Positions 8,167 to 17,273 of a stretch of DNA of 64,000 nt are shown piece by piece. Numbering within the stretch: the stretch's first letter is position 1; every line of letters begins with the position of its first letter. The DNA is from Microbacterium esteraromaticum. Lineage in GTDB: Bacteria; Actinomycetota; Actinomycetes; Actinomycetales; Microbacteriaceae. The DNA is taken from NCBI RefSeq assembly GCF_016907315.1, contig NZ_JAFBBS010000001.1, positions 2,418,001 through 2,482,000 of the forward strand, given 5' to 3'. The translations under genes and the position numbers were made by a program. A model generated the notes under the pieces. That model saw only the letters and a program-made list of their open reading frames with translations. It made no database searches and was not told where the DNA came from.

Positions 8167-9342
8167 TCAGCGGTGCTCGGAAGCGGGCTGACCTGAGGGC
8201 AGCGGCGGGAGCATGCGCGCAATCCCGATGCCGAGGACGACGAGGCCGATGGGAGCGAGGAACACCTCTCCCAGGCGAAGAGCGCAGCAGAAGACGACCA
8301 GCGTCGCGGCGGTGATGACGCGAGATTCGCCGGACGTCACATCGACGCCGACGGCGCGCGGGGCGAGCCCGAGTCCGGCGACGACGAAGAGCCCGAGGAC
8401 GACGGCCGCGAGGACGAAGCCCCCTTCGACGATCAGGGCCTCGTACGCGTTGTGGAAGAACCACGTGCCGCTGTCGAGCGACACGGTGGCTTCCCCGAGG
8501 CCGAACCCATGCCAGGGTGCGGCGGCTGCTTTCAGCGACGACGCCGCATCGATCCTGCTGCGGAACTCGTCGGAACCCTCGCGGGTCTCTCCGTAATCGC
8601 CGATCGTCGCGAGGTTGTCGTCGGCCCAGAGAAAGGCCAGGAACGCCATTCCCAGAGTCGCCAGCTGCGCGGTGCGGCGCAGGTAGCGGCTGGACAGAAG
8701 CCATACGAGCGCGACGAAGCTGGCCGCCATGGTGGTGCGTGAATCCGTGGCCGCGATCGCCGCAGCGCCTGCGACCACGAGCAGCAGCCGGCCCCAACGG
8801 CTCCTGATCACGAGGAACAGAAGGAACGTGCCAAGCGCGATCACGAGCGCCCCGGCGTTCTTGTCCTCCAGGAACCCGGTCAGACGCCCCTGGTAGTTGT
8901 CTGGGGCGACCCCGGCATAGAACAGGGCACCGTTGAGAAGCAGGCCGACGCCGATGCCCTTCACTGCGGAGCCGACGTCGATGCGGCCGCTCGCCAAGAA
9001 GAGCGACATGACGATGAGAATCGCGAGGTTGCCGGCCCGACGGACGGGGTCTATGCCCTGAAGCCAGGTCTCGATGACCAGAAACGCGAGGAGCCCCAGC
9101 ATCGCGGCGGGAACCCACCACGCGTGAACGAACGACCTAGTCGGTCGCCTGAAGCAGCCGACGATGACGAGCACGGCGATGCCGATCTGAGCGACGGGGA
9201 AGGGCGTGCCTGGCAGGCTGACCCGGACCACGATGAGGCCCATCAGAACCGCATCGAGGATGCGTGCGGAGTGCGCAGTCGGGACGAGAGTCGCGCCGCT
9301 GATCGCACGGGCAGCGCGAGCTGTCGGACTGGCGAGGGTCAT
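8167..9342 (-). CDS. O-antigen ligase/polymerase-type membrane protein (Wzy-like), locus A
   Basis: A 391-residue protein with about ten or more membrane spans and the Wzy_C/O-antigen-ligase landmarks DKNAGA, a Ser-Arg-Thr-Thr motif at the start of a membrane helix, WHGFGLGE, and HNAYEALIVEGG in the large outside loop. Such proteins polymerise lipid-linked repeat units or ligate them to an acceptor on the outer face of the membrane. The start is set at the ATG ending at 9342 (MTLASPTA), because the longer frame upstream encodes low-complexity sequence. It is divergent from the Wzz-tyrosine kinase gene, with 122 bp between. Confidence 0.85.
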   Translation of the reverse strand: MTLASPTARAARAISGATLVPTAHSARILDAVLMGLIVVRVSLPGTPFPVAQIGIAVLVIVGCFRRPTRSFVHAWWVPAAMLGLLAFLVIETWLQGIDPVRRAGNLAILIVMSLFLASGRIDVGSAVKGIGVGLLLNGALFYAGVAPDNYQGRLTGFLEDKNAGALVIALGTFLLFLVIRSRWGRLLLVVAGAAAIAATDSRTTMAASFVALVWLLSSRYLRRTAQLATLGMAFLAFLWADDNLATIGDYGETREGSDEFRSRIDAASSLKAAAAPWHGFGLGEATVSLDSGTWFFHNAYEALIVEGGFVLAAVVLGLFVVAGLGLAPRAVGVDVTSGESRVITAATLVVFCCALRLGEVFLAPIGLVVLGIGIARMLPPLPSGQPASEHR

Positions 9343-9464
9343 GTCCTCATCATCCCAGACGGCGGTTACGGGGGTGGCGGTACCATGGCTCGAACAACGG
9401 CCAGCGTCCATCCCCCGGTACCGGACACGGCCCTCGTGGGGACTACGAACTTAGGAGCGCATTC

Positions 9465-10979
9465 GTGACGGTGCTGGAATTCTTCACGCTCATCAGACGC
9501 GGCTGGCGGGTGCTCCTGATCGGCGCCATGGCCGGCATCCTCGTCGGGGTCGGGTACTTCTTCCTGACCCCTAAAGTTTACGAGGCGCGAGCGACCGGAT
9601 TCATCGCGAGTTCCTCCGAGGACTCGTTGGTGAGCGGTTCGGATGAGGCCACGGCCCGGGCTTCCTCCTATGTGGCTCTGATCACCAGCGGGACGGTTCG
9701 CGAGGCGATTGCGGAAGAGCTCGGCGAGGAGCCCGGTTCGCTGCAGGGCGCGCTCAGTGCGCGCGTCGTTCCTGGCAGCACTCTCATCGAAGTCACGGCG
9801 CAGGCGAGCAGCCCCGGCACTGCACTGAAGCTGGCGAGCGGTGCGCTGGACGGGCTGACGACCGTCATCGATCAGATCGAGTCGAAGGGCGGACAGGCAT
9901 CGAAGATCACGGTCGTGCCGCTCGACGACGCAGCCGAACCATCGGCTCCCGTTGCGCCGAACCTCCGCTTCTCGGTGATCCTCGGCGGGGTCGGCGGCCT
10001 GGTCGCGGGGCTGATCGTGCTGCTGCTGCGACGGGTTCTCGACGTCAAGGTGCGCACCCACACCGACATGAGCGAGCTCATGGGCACCGGTGTGCTGGGC
10101 CGCGTTCCCAAGCTGGGCAAGAAGGGAACGGCCCCGGCAGACTCCCGCGTCGCCAACATCGCAAAGGAATCCTTCCGGCAGATCCGCACCGGTCTGCGCT
10201 TCTCGAGTGTCGACGCCGAGGTGCGCACGGTGATGATCACCAGCGCCAATCAGGGTGAGGGCAAGTCGACGGTTGCGGCCTCGCTGGCAGAGGTGTTCGC
10301 CGCAGCGGGTCAGCGCACGATCATCGTCGATGCGGACATGCGGCGTCCGAAGGTCGCGCGCAACTTCAAGGTCGACGGTTCGGTCGGGCTCAGCGGCGTG
10401 CTCAGCGGACAGGTGTCCGTCGCGACCGCCGTGCAGGCGACGAGCGACCCGAATCTGTTCGTGCTGCCCGCAGGGGCGGTGCCACCGAACCCATCCGAGA
10501 TGCTCGGCTCGGCTGCACTCAAGAACCTGCTCGCTGAACTGAGCCGAGACTTCTTCGTCATCATCGATGCTCCGCCCGTGCTGCCCGTCACGGATGCCTC
10601 GATCATCAGCACGATGGTCGACGGTGTCGTGTACGTGTCGGCGACCGGCACGACGCGCAAGGCTGCAGTGGGGGCAGCTCGAACGCAGCTCGAGCAGGTC
10701 GGAGCGCGCGTTCTCGGCGTCGTCCTCAACTTCGTGTCGTTGAAGGATGAGGGCGGGTACGGATACGGATACGGCTACTACCGTCAGAACAGCAGCTACT
10801 ATCTGACGCCCGAGAAGCCGAAGAAGGGCAAGAAGAAGACATCATCCGAGCAGGCCGCGGCACGTGCGCCGCAGCCTGTCGCACCGATCGTTCCCGCTAC
10901 TCAGGAACCTGAGGCGATGCGGCCCGTTCAGGTGGCCGAGTCCGAGGCTCCTCCGCTGAGGAGGCGTTCGCGCGCATGA
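9465..10979 (+). CDS. Wzz domain fused to BY-type tyrosine kinase, locus A
   Basis: A 504-residue polysaccharide chain-length regulator and tyrosine autokinase. Residues 1-60 include the first membrane span, a periplasm-side Wzz domain follows, and the second span lies near residues 165-190. The kinase domain has Walker A GEGKST (about 264-269), Walker A' VDADMRRP (about 288-295) and Walker B IIDAPP. The C-terminus carries a Tyr cluster alternating with Gly (about 429-445), the expected autophosphorylation site, then a Lys-rich tail. GTG at 9465 has an AGGAG site. It is the first gene of a run of overlapping plus-strand genes to 13943. Confidence 0.92.
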   Translation: MTVLEFFTLIRRGWRVLLIGAMAGILVGVGYFFLTPKVYEARATGFIASSSEDSLVSGSDEATARASSYVALITSGTVREAIAEELGEEPGSLQGALSARVVPGSTLIEVTAQASSPGTALKLASGALDGLTTVIDQIESKGGQASKITVVPLDDAAEPSAPVAPNLRFSVILGGVGGLVAGLIVLLLRRVLDVKVRTHTDMSELMGTGVLGRVPKLGKKGTAPADSRVANIAKESFRQIRTGLRFSSVDAEVRTVMITSANQGEGKSTVAASLAEVFAAAGQRTIIVDADMRRPKVARNFKVDGSVGLSGVLSGQVSVATAVQATSDPNLFVLPAGAVPPNPSEMLGSAALKNLLAELSRDFFVIIDAPPVLPVTDASIISTMVDGVVYVSATGTTRKAAVGAARTQLEQVGARVLGVVLNFVSLKDEGGYGYGYGYYRQNSSYYLTPEKPKKGKKKTSSEQAAARAPQPVAPIVPATQEPEAMRPVQVAESEAPPLRRRSRA

Positions 10980-11932
10980 GCACCGACCGGCCGAATGCTC
11001 CCGCTGGGGATAGCGAGCAGCGGGCCGATCTCATCACTGGTGTGTCCGTGGTGATTCCTCACTACGGCAGCCCCGCACCCGCGCAAGCGCTCATCGCCCA
11101 GCTGCTCGAACAGCGCGACCTGGAGATACCGCTCGAGGTCATCGTGAGCGACGACCTCTCGCCCGAGCCCTTTCCCGAGACCGCCGGGGTCACTGTCGTG
11201 CGCCGCGACTCGAACGGCGGTTTCGGAGCGGCGGTCAATTCCGGCGCGGCCGCGGCGCGACAGTCCCACCTGCTCATCCTGAACAGCGACCTCGAGGTGG
11301 AACGCGACTTCGTCGCACGTCTGATCCGCTCGGCTGAACCATGGCAACCGGCCGTGTGCGCACCGATGCTCGTGGGCACCGATGGCCAGACGCAATGGGC
11401 CGGACGTCATTTCCCTCAGCACCGTCACCACATCATCGAGTGGCTCACCCCGCTCGCGCGCTTCCGTCCCCGGCTGCATGAGGCTGTCGGGCACGACACC
11501 CGCTGCGCAGCGGGAACGACGGTTCCGGTCGACTGGCTGGTCGGAGCCGCGCTCCTCGTCCCCCGATCGGAGTTCGAGGCCGTCGGGGGCTTCGATGAGC
11601 ATTACTTCATGAACTCGGAGGAAGTCGACCTCCAGCGGCAGCTGCGCGAGCGCCGCATCCCCTCCGTCTTCCTCGGCGACGTGCAGGTTCGACACGAGGG
11701 CGGTGGCTCGTCCGCGAATGAGAAGCGCGTGCGCTGGGTCACGCAGTCCCGCATCCGATACGCCCGAAAGTGGAATGAGCATCCGGCCGCGCTGCGGCTC
11801 GGCTTGCGCGCCGCGAGCCTCGTCAACCTCGCCTTCAATGTGGGTCGTCGACTTGCCGGCCGCCGCCTGCACCCGCTTCAGACGTTCAAGCGCGAGCTGA
11901 GCAGCATCAGTGCGGCAGGGCCGGACCGATGA
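10976..11932 (+). CDS. Glycosyltransferase family 2
   Basis: A 318-residue GT-A glycosyltransferase. It opens with the family strand VSVVIPHYGSPAPA and has VSDDLS, SNGGFGAAVNSGA, LILNSDLEV (the DXD-type metal site) and a GAALLVPRSEF...GGFDEHYFMNSEEVDLQRQL region typical of rhamnosyltransferase-like GT2 enzymes. The start overlaps the Wzz-kinase stop as ATGA. It probably adds a sugar to the lipid-linked repeat unit at the cytoplasmic face. Confidence 0.88.
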   Translation: MSTDRPNAPAGDSEQRADLITGVSVVIPHYGSPAPAQALIAQLLEQRDLEIPLEVIVSDDLSPEPFPETAGVTVVRRDSNGGFGAAVNSGAAAARQSHLLILNSDLEVERDFVARLIRSAEPWQPAVCAPMLVGTDGQTQWAGRHFPQHRHHIIEWLTPLARFRPRLHEAVGHDTRCAAGTTVPVDWLVGAALLVPRSEFEAVGGFDEHYFMNSEEVDLQRQLRERRIPSVFLGDVQVRHEGGGSSANEKRVRWVTQSRIRYARKWNEHPAALRLGLRAASLVNLAFNVGRRLAGRRLHPLQTFKRELSSISAAGPDR

Positions 11933-12915
11933 AGATCCTGCTCGTCAGCCCCGCCTTCCATGGCTACTGGCACGCCATAGCCAACGCGCTCACCGAGCTC
12001 GGCCATGACGTGACGACTCACCGTTATGACGCCCCGAACCTCCGGGGACGCATCACGAATGCGGTCGCACAGCGCGTGCAGGGCGTGATGGCCCGGCGGG
12101 CAGCCGAGTCCGCTTCCGAACTCGCGGTCGCCGCGCTTCGCCGCAGCGCGCCAGATGCGGTGCTCATCGTCAAAGGTGATGCACTGACCGCGACCTGGTG
12201 GGATGCGCTGACGCGCTCGCGCGCTCGGTCGGCCGTGTGGCTCTACGACGAGCTCGAGCGCATGCACTACGACGTCGAGACTCTTGGATCGCTCGGTGCG
12301 GTGATGAGCTACAGTCCGAGCGATGTGAGCACCCTTCGGAACCGGGGGATCTCGGCCTCGCATCTGCCCGATGGATTCGACTCGCTCACCGCGTATACCT
12401 CTCGACCGTCGAGTCGGGTGTCCTTCATCGGCGCCCGCTACCCGGAGCGCGAGCGCCTGCTGCAGATGCTGTCCGCAAGCGGCGAGGATGTGGAGGCATA
12501 CGGACGCGAATGGTCCCGGCACATATGGGACGTGCTCCGTACACGTCGATGGGAGGGGTCCGGAGTGCGCGCCCATCGAGACGTCACCCGTGCCGACTAC
12601 TACGGCGTCATGGCAGGGAGCGTGGCGACCCTCAACGTCCACGGCGCCGGGCATGACGGCTTGAGCATGCGGACATTCGAGGCGCCTGGTGTCGGGGGAC
12701 TGCAGCTGATCGACCGGCCGGAGGTCGCGGCCCACTACGACGTGGGAAGTGAGACGCTGGTCTTCACCAGCGACGACGAGCTGCTCGATCATCTGGCTCG
12801 CGTCCGGCGGGATCCGAAGTGGGCGGAGGGGGTCCGTACGGCCGGCCGAGCGAGGACTCTCGCGGAGCACACGCTGGTCCATCGCATGCGCAAGGCGGTG
12901 GCCCTATGGGGTTGA
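11929..12915 (+). CDS. CgeB-like glycosyltransferase
   Basis: A 328-residue GT-B type protein resembling the CgeB/DUF3880 group. The N-terminus MKILLVSPAFHGYW leads a Rossmann-like half; the C-terminal half has VSFIGARYPERERLL and NVHGAGHDGLSMRTFEAPGVGGLQL, the usual donor-binding segment of this group. It overlaps its neighbours on both sides (4 nt upstream, 10 nt downstream). The sugar specificity is unknown. Confidence 0.8.
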   Translation: MKILLVSPAFHGYWHAIANALTELGHDVTTHRYDAPNLRGRITNAVAQRVQGVMARRAAESASELAVAALRRSAPDAVLIVKGDALTATWWDALTRSRARSAVWLYDELERMHYDVETLGSLGAVMSYSPSDVSTLRNRGISASHLPDGFDSLTAYTSRPSSRVSFIGARYPERERLLQMLSASGEDVEAYGREWSRHIWDVLRTRRWEGSGVRAHRDVTRADYYGVMAGSVATLNVHGAGHDGLSMRTFEAPGVGGLQLIDRPEVAAHYDVGSETLVFTSDDELLDHLARVRRDPKWAEGVRTAGRARTLAEHTLVHRMRKAVALWG

Positions 12916-13943
12916 GGTTCCCGTCTGATCTTGCGGCGTGGCAGCGGTGGCAGCACAGGCAGCACCCGCTCCGGCGATTGCGGCATGCCGCCCGCAGACC
13001 GTCGCCGATCACGATGCATCTGCACATGCGCGGCATCGAGCCCGCCGTCCTGTTCGCGCTGGACGCGACCACGCCCACGGCGCTGGCGTCTGTCCTCGAG
13101 CCTCTGGCGCATCTCGGTGACACACCCGTAGCGGTTCTGGCGCCGCACGATGTCGCATCCCGGCTGCCTGGCGACTGGACCGTTCGCCCTCTCGACTCCG
13201 TGACGACGGTTCCGCGGGGTCTCCGGGACGTGCGCGCCGTCGTCTCGGCAGGACACTTCCTCGCGGCGGGGTTCGCGGCGCACGTATGGGCCGAGGCACT
13301 GGGCGCTGAGTACTTCGTCGTCCAGCACGGGCTGCTGACACCCTTCATGGCGCCGCTCGCGCCTCGTTCCCGCCTGCTCGCGTTCTCCGACAGGGATGCC
13401 CAGTTCTGGCGCTCGAGCCGGACCGACGTCACTGCTCACGTGGTCGGCAGCCAGCTCCTGTGGAGCGCCGCCGACCGCGGCCGGGAGAACTCATCGGTCT
13501 CGGCGACGGACGAGCCGGTGTTCCTCGGGCAGCTGCACGGCGCTGAACTGCCACGGCGCATCAGCGGAAGCACAGCGCAGAGGTTCTGCCTTCAGACGGG
13601 GGCCGAATATCGACCGCACCCGGCGGAGGTGGACCGGCTCTCGAAGTTTCAGCACTCCATGTGGCGGCGGCGTGGTGTCGGGTTCGCGAAGCCCGGGGCG
13701 CTGCTCGACGAGCGCCGCCCGGTCGTATCCATCTTCTCGACGGGCGTTCTCGAGGCGGCGGCGGCGGGCATCCCCTCATGGGTGACATGCGAGCGACCCC
13801 CGATGTGGGTGAGGGAGTTCTGGGACAGGTATGAGCTGTCGATGTGGGGGAGCCGACCGACTTCGCCCCCTGTTCTCCCCGATATCGAGCCCGCCCGAGC
13901 CATCGCGCAGCACGTCGAGGCGGCTGTCGGGGGCGAGCGCTGA
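12906..13943 (+). CDS. Predicted GT-B type transferase, divergent
   Basis: A 345-residue protein with no family I can name with confidence. The second half has VVQHGLLTPF (about residue 139), LLAFSDRDAQFW, YRPHPAEVDR and FSTGVLEAAAAGIPSWV. The HG, YRPHP and S-T-G/E-A arrangement recalls polysialyltransferase- or capsule-type GT-B transferases. ATG at 12906 overlaps the preceding gene by 10 nt and is chosen for that and for the Arg-rich start typical of this locus. The next gene is a NeuB-family enzyme, so a nonulosonate transferase is an attractive but unproven idea. Confidence 0.6.
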   Translation: MGLRFPSDLAAWQRWQHRQHPLRRLRHAARRPSPITMHLHMRGIEPAVLFALDATTPTALASVLEPLAHLGDTPVAVLAPHDVASRLPGDWTVRPLDSVTTVPRGLRDVRAVVSAGHFLAAGFAAHVWAEALGAEYFVVQHGLLTPFMAPLAPRSRLLAFSDRDAQFWRSSRTDVTAHVVGSQLLWSAADRGRENSSVSATDEPVFLGQLHGAELPRRISGSTAQRFCLQTGAEYRPHPAEVDRLSKFQHSMWRRRGVGFAKPGALLDERRPVVSIFSTGVLEAAAAGIPSWVTCERPPMWVREFWDRYELSMWGSRPTSPPVLPDIEPARAIAQHVEAAVGGER

Positions 13944-14091
13944 GGGGGCGGCAGAACGCATCGTGGAACAATCGAGCCGGCGGTCGATGAGATGATCCGC
14001 CATTCGGGACGTCGACGGCGTCCGCTTCGGCGCCGCCGAAGGACAATCGGCGTGCCGAGCGTGGGGCTCGCGCGTCACAGGGGAGTAGCAA

Positions 14092-16338
14092 ATGATCATC
14101 GAGCGTGACCTCACGCCGTACATCGTCTTCGCGGAGGATCCGGTACTTGCCGGGCTCGGCAAGATCAACGCGAACAAGCAGCGCATCGTGTTCGTCGTCG
14201 ACGCGCATGGGATCCTTCAGGGGTCACTGTCGGATGGTGACTTCCGCCGGTGGATCATCGCGAATCCGACCGCATCGCTGGATGTCTCGTGCGTGACTGT
14301 CGCGAACCCCGAGGTGCACGCTGTGTCTCAGGATTCGGCTGTCGCGGACATCGCGCCGCTGATGGGGCAGCGCGGCGTGCATCACGTGCCGCTGGTCGAC
14401 GAACGCGGGCACCTTGTCGCCATCGCGATCGACAGCGCCACTTCCATACGCATCGCCCAGCACGAGATCGGACCTGGGCATCCCGCCTTCGTCATCGCCG
14501 AGGTCGGCAACAATCACAACGGATCTGTCGACCTCGCCAAGAGGCTCGTCGATCTCGCGGTCGAGGCCGACGCCGATGCCGTGAAGTTCCAGCTGCGCGA
14601 CATGGACGCGCTGTACCGTCAGCGCGGAGCGGCGACCGGAGGAGAAGATCTCGGCGTCCAGTACACGCTGGACCTGCTGCGGAGATTCTCATTGCCGGCC
14701 GAGAAGCTCTTCGAGGTCTTCGACCACGCTCGGGATGCGGGCATCGACGTCATGTGCACTCCCTGGGACGCCCCGAGCGTCGCCGCGCTCGCCGACTACG
14801 GCATCCCCGCGCTGAAGATCTCTTCTGCCGACCTCACGAATCACGAGCTGATCTCGACCGCTGCAGGACGAGGGATGCCTCTCGTCCTGAGCACCGGTAT
14901 GTCGCGTGAGGCGGAGATCGTCGAGACGGTCTCACTGCTGCGGGGCCAGGGCGCTCCGTTCGCGCTGCTTCACTGCCAGTCGACCTACCCGGCGCCGTAC
15001 AAGGATCTGAACCTCGCCTACATGGACCGCCTGGCCGAGATCGGCCAGAGCGTCGTCGGATACTCCGGGCACGAACGCGGCTGGCACGTTCCGGTGGCAG
15101 CCGTCGCTCGCGGCGCCCACATCATCGAGAAGCACTTCACGGTCGACAGGACGATGGAGGGCAACGACCACACGGTGTCGCTGCTGCCCGACGAGTTCAG
15201 GATCATGGTCGAGCAGATCCGAGACATCGAGACCTCGATGGGCAACGGGGACGCGCGAATCGTCTCGACGGGTGAGCAGATGAACCGTGTCACACTCGCG
15301 AAATCGCTCGTGGCCGCTCGCCCGCTCACCTCAGGCACCGTCCTGTCCGGCGACGACGTCACCGTCAAGAGCCCCGGCCGTGGGCTGCAGCCCAACGCGC
15401 TTCCGCAGCTCCTCGGGCGCACGCTGACTCACGACATGGCAGAAGGAGACTTCTTCTTCGCTGGCGACTTGAAGGACGCGACCCCCACCGGGCGCCCCTT
15501 CACCTTCCGACGTCCGTGGGGTCTGCCGGTTCGATACCACGACTACGCGGCGCTCATGGCGCAGTCCAACCCCGACTTCCTCGAGTTCCATTTCTCGTAC
15601 AAGGACCTCGATGTCGACATGGACTCGTTCTTCACGGAACGTCTGCCCATCGGATTCACGACCCACCTTCCTGATCTGTTCGCCGGCGACTTCCTCGTGG
15701 ACCTCGCATCAGATGATGTCGAGGTGTGGGAGCGCTCGATCCGCGAGGTGCAGCGCACGATCGATGTCACCCGGGATCTGCGTCGCTGGTTCACGATGGA
15801 CGAAGATCCGATCATGGTGGTCACCATGGGCGGCTTCACGAAGGACAAGCACATCGCCCCGGGTGAGCGCCCTCACAAGTACGCGCGCGTCACCGAGGCG
15901 CTCGCCCGCCTCGACTCGACGGGAGTGCGCATCGCCGCACAGACTCTGCCGCCGTACCCGTGGCTGATGGGCGGACAGCAGTTCCACAACCTGTTCGTCG
16001 ACCCCCGCGACACCGCGGAGTGGGCTGCAGCCACAGGCACCGCGCTCTGCTTCGACGCCTCCCACACGAAGCTCGCGACGAACTGGCTCGGACTTCTCTT
16101 CTCGCAGGCGGTGGAGCTTCTGGCCCCGCACAGCATCCACCTGCACCTGGTCGACGCCACCGGGGTCGACGGCGAGGGCGTTCAGGTCGGCGAAGGCGAC
16201 ATCGACTGGGAGGAGTTCGCGGAGGGGCTGGACAGGCTCGCGCCCCGCTCGCCGTTCATCCCTGAGATCTGGCAGGGGCATGTGAATCACGGCGAGGGTT
16301 TCTGGACCGCCCTCGACCGGCTCGAGGGTCGGTTGTGA
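14092..16338 (+). CDS. CBS-NeuB-SAF-TIM-barrel fusion enzyme (N-acetylneuraminate synthase family)
   Basis: A 748-residue multidomain protein. Residues about 1-122 form a CBS pair. Residues about 130-375 are a NeuB-type barrel with IAEVGNNHNGS, DAVKFQLRD, LKISSADLTN and EKHFTVDRTMEGNDHTVSL, which condenses phosphoenolpyruvate with an amino sugar to make a nonulosonic acid. Residues about 398-458 are an antifreeze-like SAF domain (KSLVAARPLTSGTVLSGDDV). Residues about 470-745 read as a sugar-phosphate isomerase-like TIM barrel (LEFHFSYKDLDVD; CFDASHTKL; IHLHLVDATG). ATG has a GGGGAG site and a 148-nt leader upstream. No CMP-sugar synthetase is visible in the window. Confidence 0.85.
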   Translation: MIIERDLTPYIVFAEDPVLAGLGKINANKQRIVFVVDAHGILQGSLSDGDFRRWIIANPTASLDVSCVTVANPEVHAVSQDSAVADIAPLMGQRGVHHVPLVDERGHLVAIAIDSATSIRIAQHEIGPGHPAFVIAEVGNNHNGSVDLAKRLVDLAVEADADAVKFQLRDMDALYRQRGAATGGEDLGVQYTLDLLRRFSLPAEKLFEVFDHARDAGIDVMCTPWDAPSVAALADYGIPALKISSADLTNHELISTAAGRGMPLVLSTGMSREAEIVETVSLLRGQGAPFALLHCQSTYPAPYKDLNLAYMDRLAEIGQSVVGYSGHERGWHVPVAAVARGAHIIEKHFTVDRTMEGNDHTVSLLPDEFRIMVEQIRDIETSMGNGDARIVSTGEQMNRVTLAKSLVAARPLTSGTVLSGDDVTVKSPGRGLQPNALPQLLGRTLTHDMAEGDFFFAGDLKDATPTGRPFTFRRPWGLPVRYHDYAALMAQSNPDFLEFHFSYKDLDVDMDSFFTERLPIGFTTHLPDLFAGDFLVDLASDDVEVWERSIREVQRTIDVTRDLRRWFTMDEDPIMVVTMGGFTKDKHIAPGERPHKYARVTEALARLDSTGVRIAAQTLPPYPWLMGGQQFHNLFVDPRDTAEWAAATGTALCFDASHTKLATNWLGLLFSQAVELLAPHSIHLHLVDATGVDGEGVQVGEGDIDWEEFAEGLDRLAPRSPFIPEIWQGHVNHGEGFWTALDRLEGRL

Positions 16339-17273
16339 CGTACAGGGCGAGCATCGTCGTCCCGTCACGTGGTGGGGCGGCTCGGCTCCCGCATCTCTTC
16401 GACGCGCTCCGAGCTCAGAAAGAGAGCTCGTGGGAGGCGATCGTCGTCATCGACGGCGATGTGGACGGCTCGGCCGATGTCGTGGAGGCTGTTCGAGACG
16501 AGCTCCCGGTGACCTCGATCGTGTTCCCCGAGAATCGCGGTCGGTCGGCAGCGCTGAATGCCGGGTTCGCCGCGGCGTCGGGAGACGTGCTCATCCGCTG
16601 CGACGACGATCTTCGTCCGACGCCGGACTATGTCGGTCGTACCGTCGACCGCCATAGTCGTGACGCGCCTCTCGGCGTGATCGGCCTCGTGCAGAACGTC
16701 TTTCCCGAGACTCCCTACGCGCGTGCGTACGGGACCGCCCGTGATGCACGCTTCCGCGCAGACGCGTACCGCCTTCCGGAGGCGCGACGGTGGCGGCATT
16801 GGTGCGGCAACGTGTCCGTGACGCGGGAGACCTACGATCGAGTCGGGGAGTACGACACGAGGTTCCGGGCCTACGGGTGGGAAGACGTCGACTGGGGCTA
16901 TCGCCTGCACAGGAGCGGAGTCGAGATCGTCTTCGCCCCGGAGCTGGAGACGCCGCACCACATCGCCGCCGTCACGACGGAGATCCGTGTCAAGCGCGCG
17001 TTCTATTCGGGCGCCGCGAAGACCGCTTTCTCGGCCAAGCACGGCGAAGACGTTCTCGGCGCGAGGCGGACGGGAATCGGGGCGTGGGGGCGGTTGATCG
17101 AGCGGACAGCCGAGCGGAACGGGCTGACGGACCTCCTCGCCCGAGCGCGCAGGGCCGATGCCGCGCTCGACAGGATGCCACGCTGGGCGGCGGAGAAGCG
17201 CGTCTCGTGGCTCGTCGAATCGGCCGCGATCGCGGGCGAACTGCATCCGGACCAGGTGGCGAACGATGTCTGA
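16335..17273 (+). CDS. Glycosyltransferase family 2
   Basis: A 312-residue GT-A enzyme starting with ASIVVPSRGGAARLPHLFDAL and carrying VIDGDVDGS, NRGRSAALNAGFAAASGDVLIRCDDDL (metal site) and FRAYGWEDVDWGYRL, the ED-type acceptor/base motif of GT2. GTG at 16335 overlaps the upstream stop as GTGA. The C-terminal quarter is Arg/Ala-rich and helical. It belongs to the plus-strand run 14092-20167. Confidence 0.87.
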   Translation: MTYRASIVVPSRGGAARLPHLFDALRAQKESSWEAIVVIDGDVDGSADVVEAVRDELPVTSIVFPENRGRSAALNAGFAAASGDVLIRCDDDLRPTPDYVGRTVDRHSRDAPLGVIGLVQNVFPETPYARAYGTARDARFRADAYRLPEARRWRHWCGNVSVTRETYDRVGEYDTRFRAYGWEDVDWGYRLHRSGVEIVFAPELETPHHIAAVTTEIRVKRAFYSGAAKTAFSAKHGEDVLGARRTGIGAWGRLIERTAERNGLTDLLARARRADAALDRMPRWAAEKRVSWLVESAAIAGELHPDQVANDV

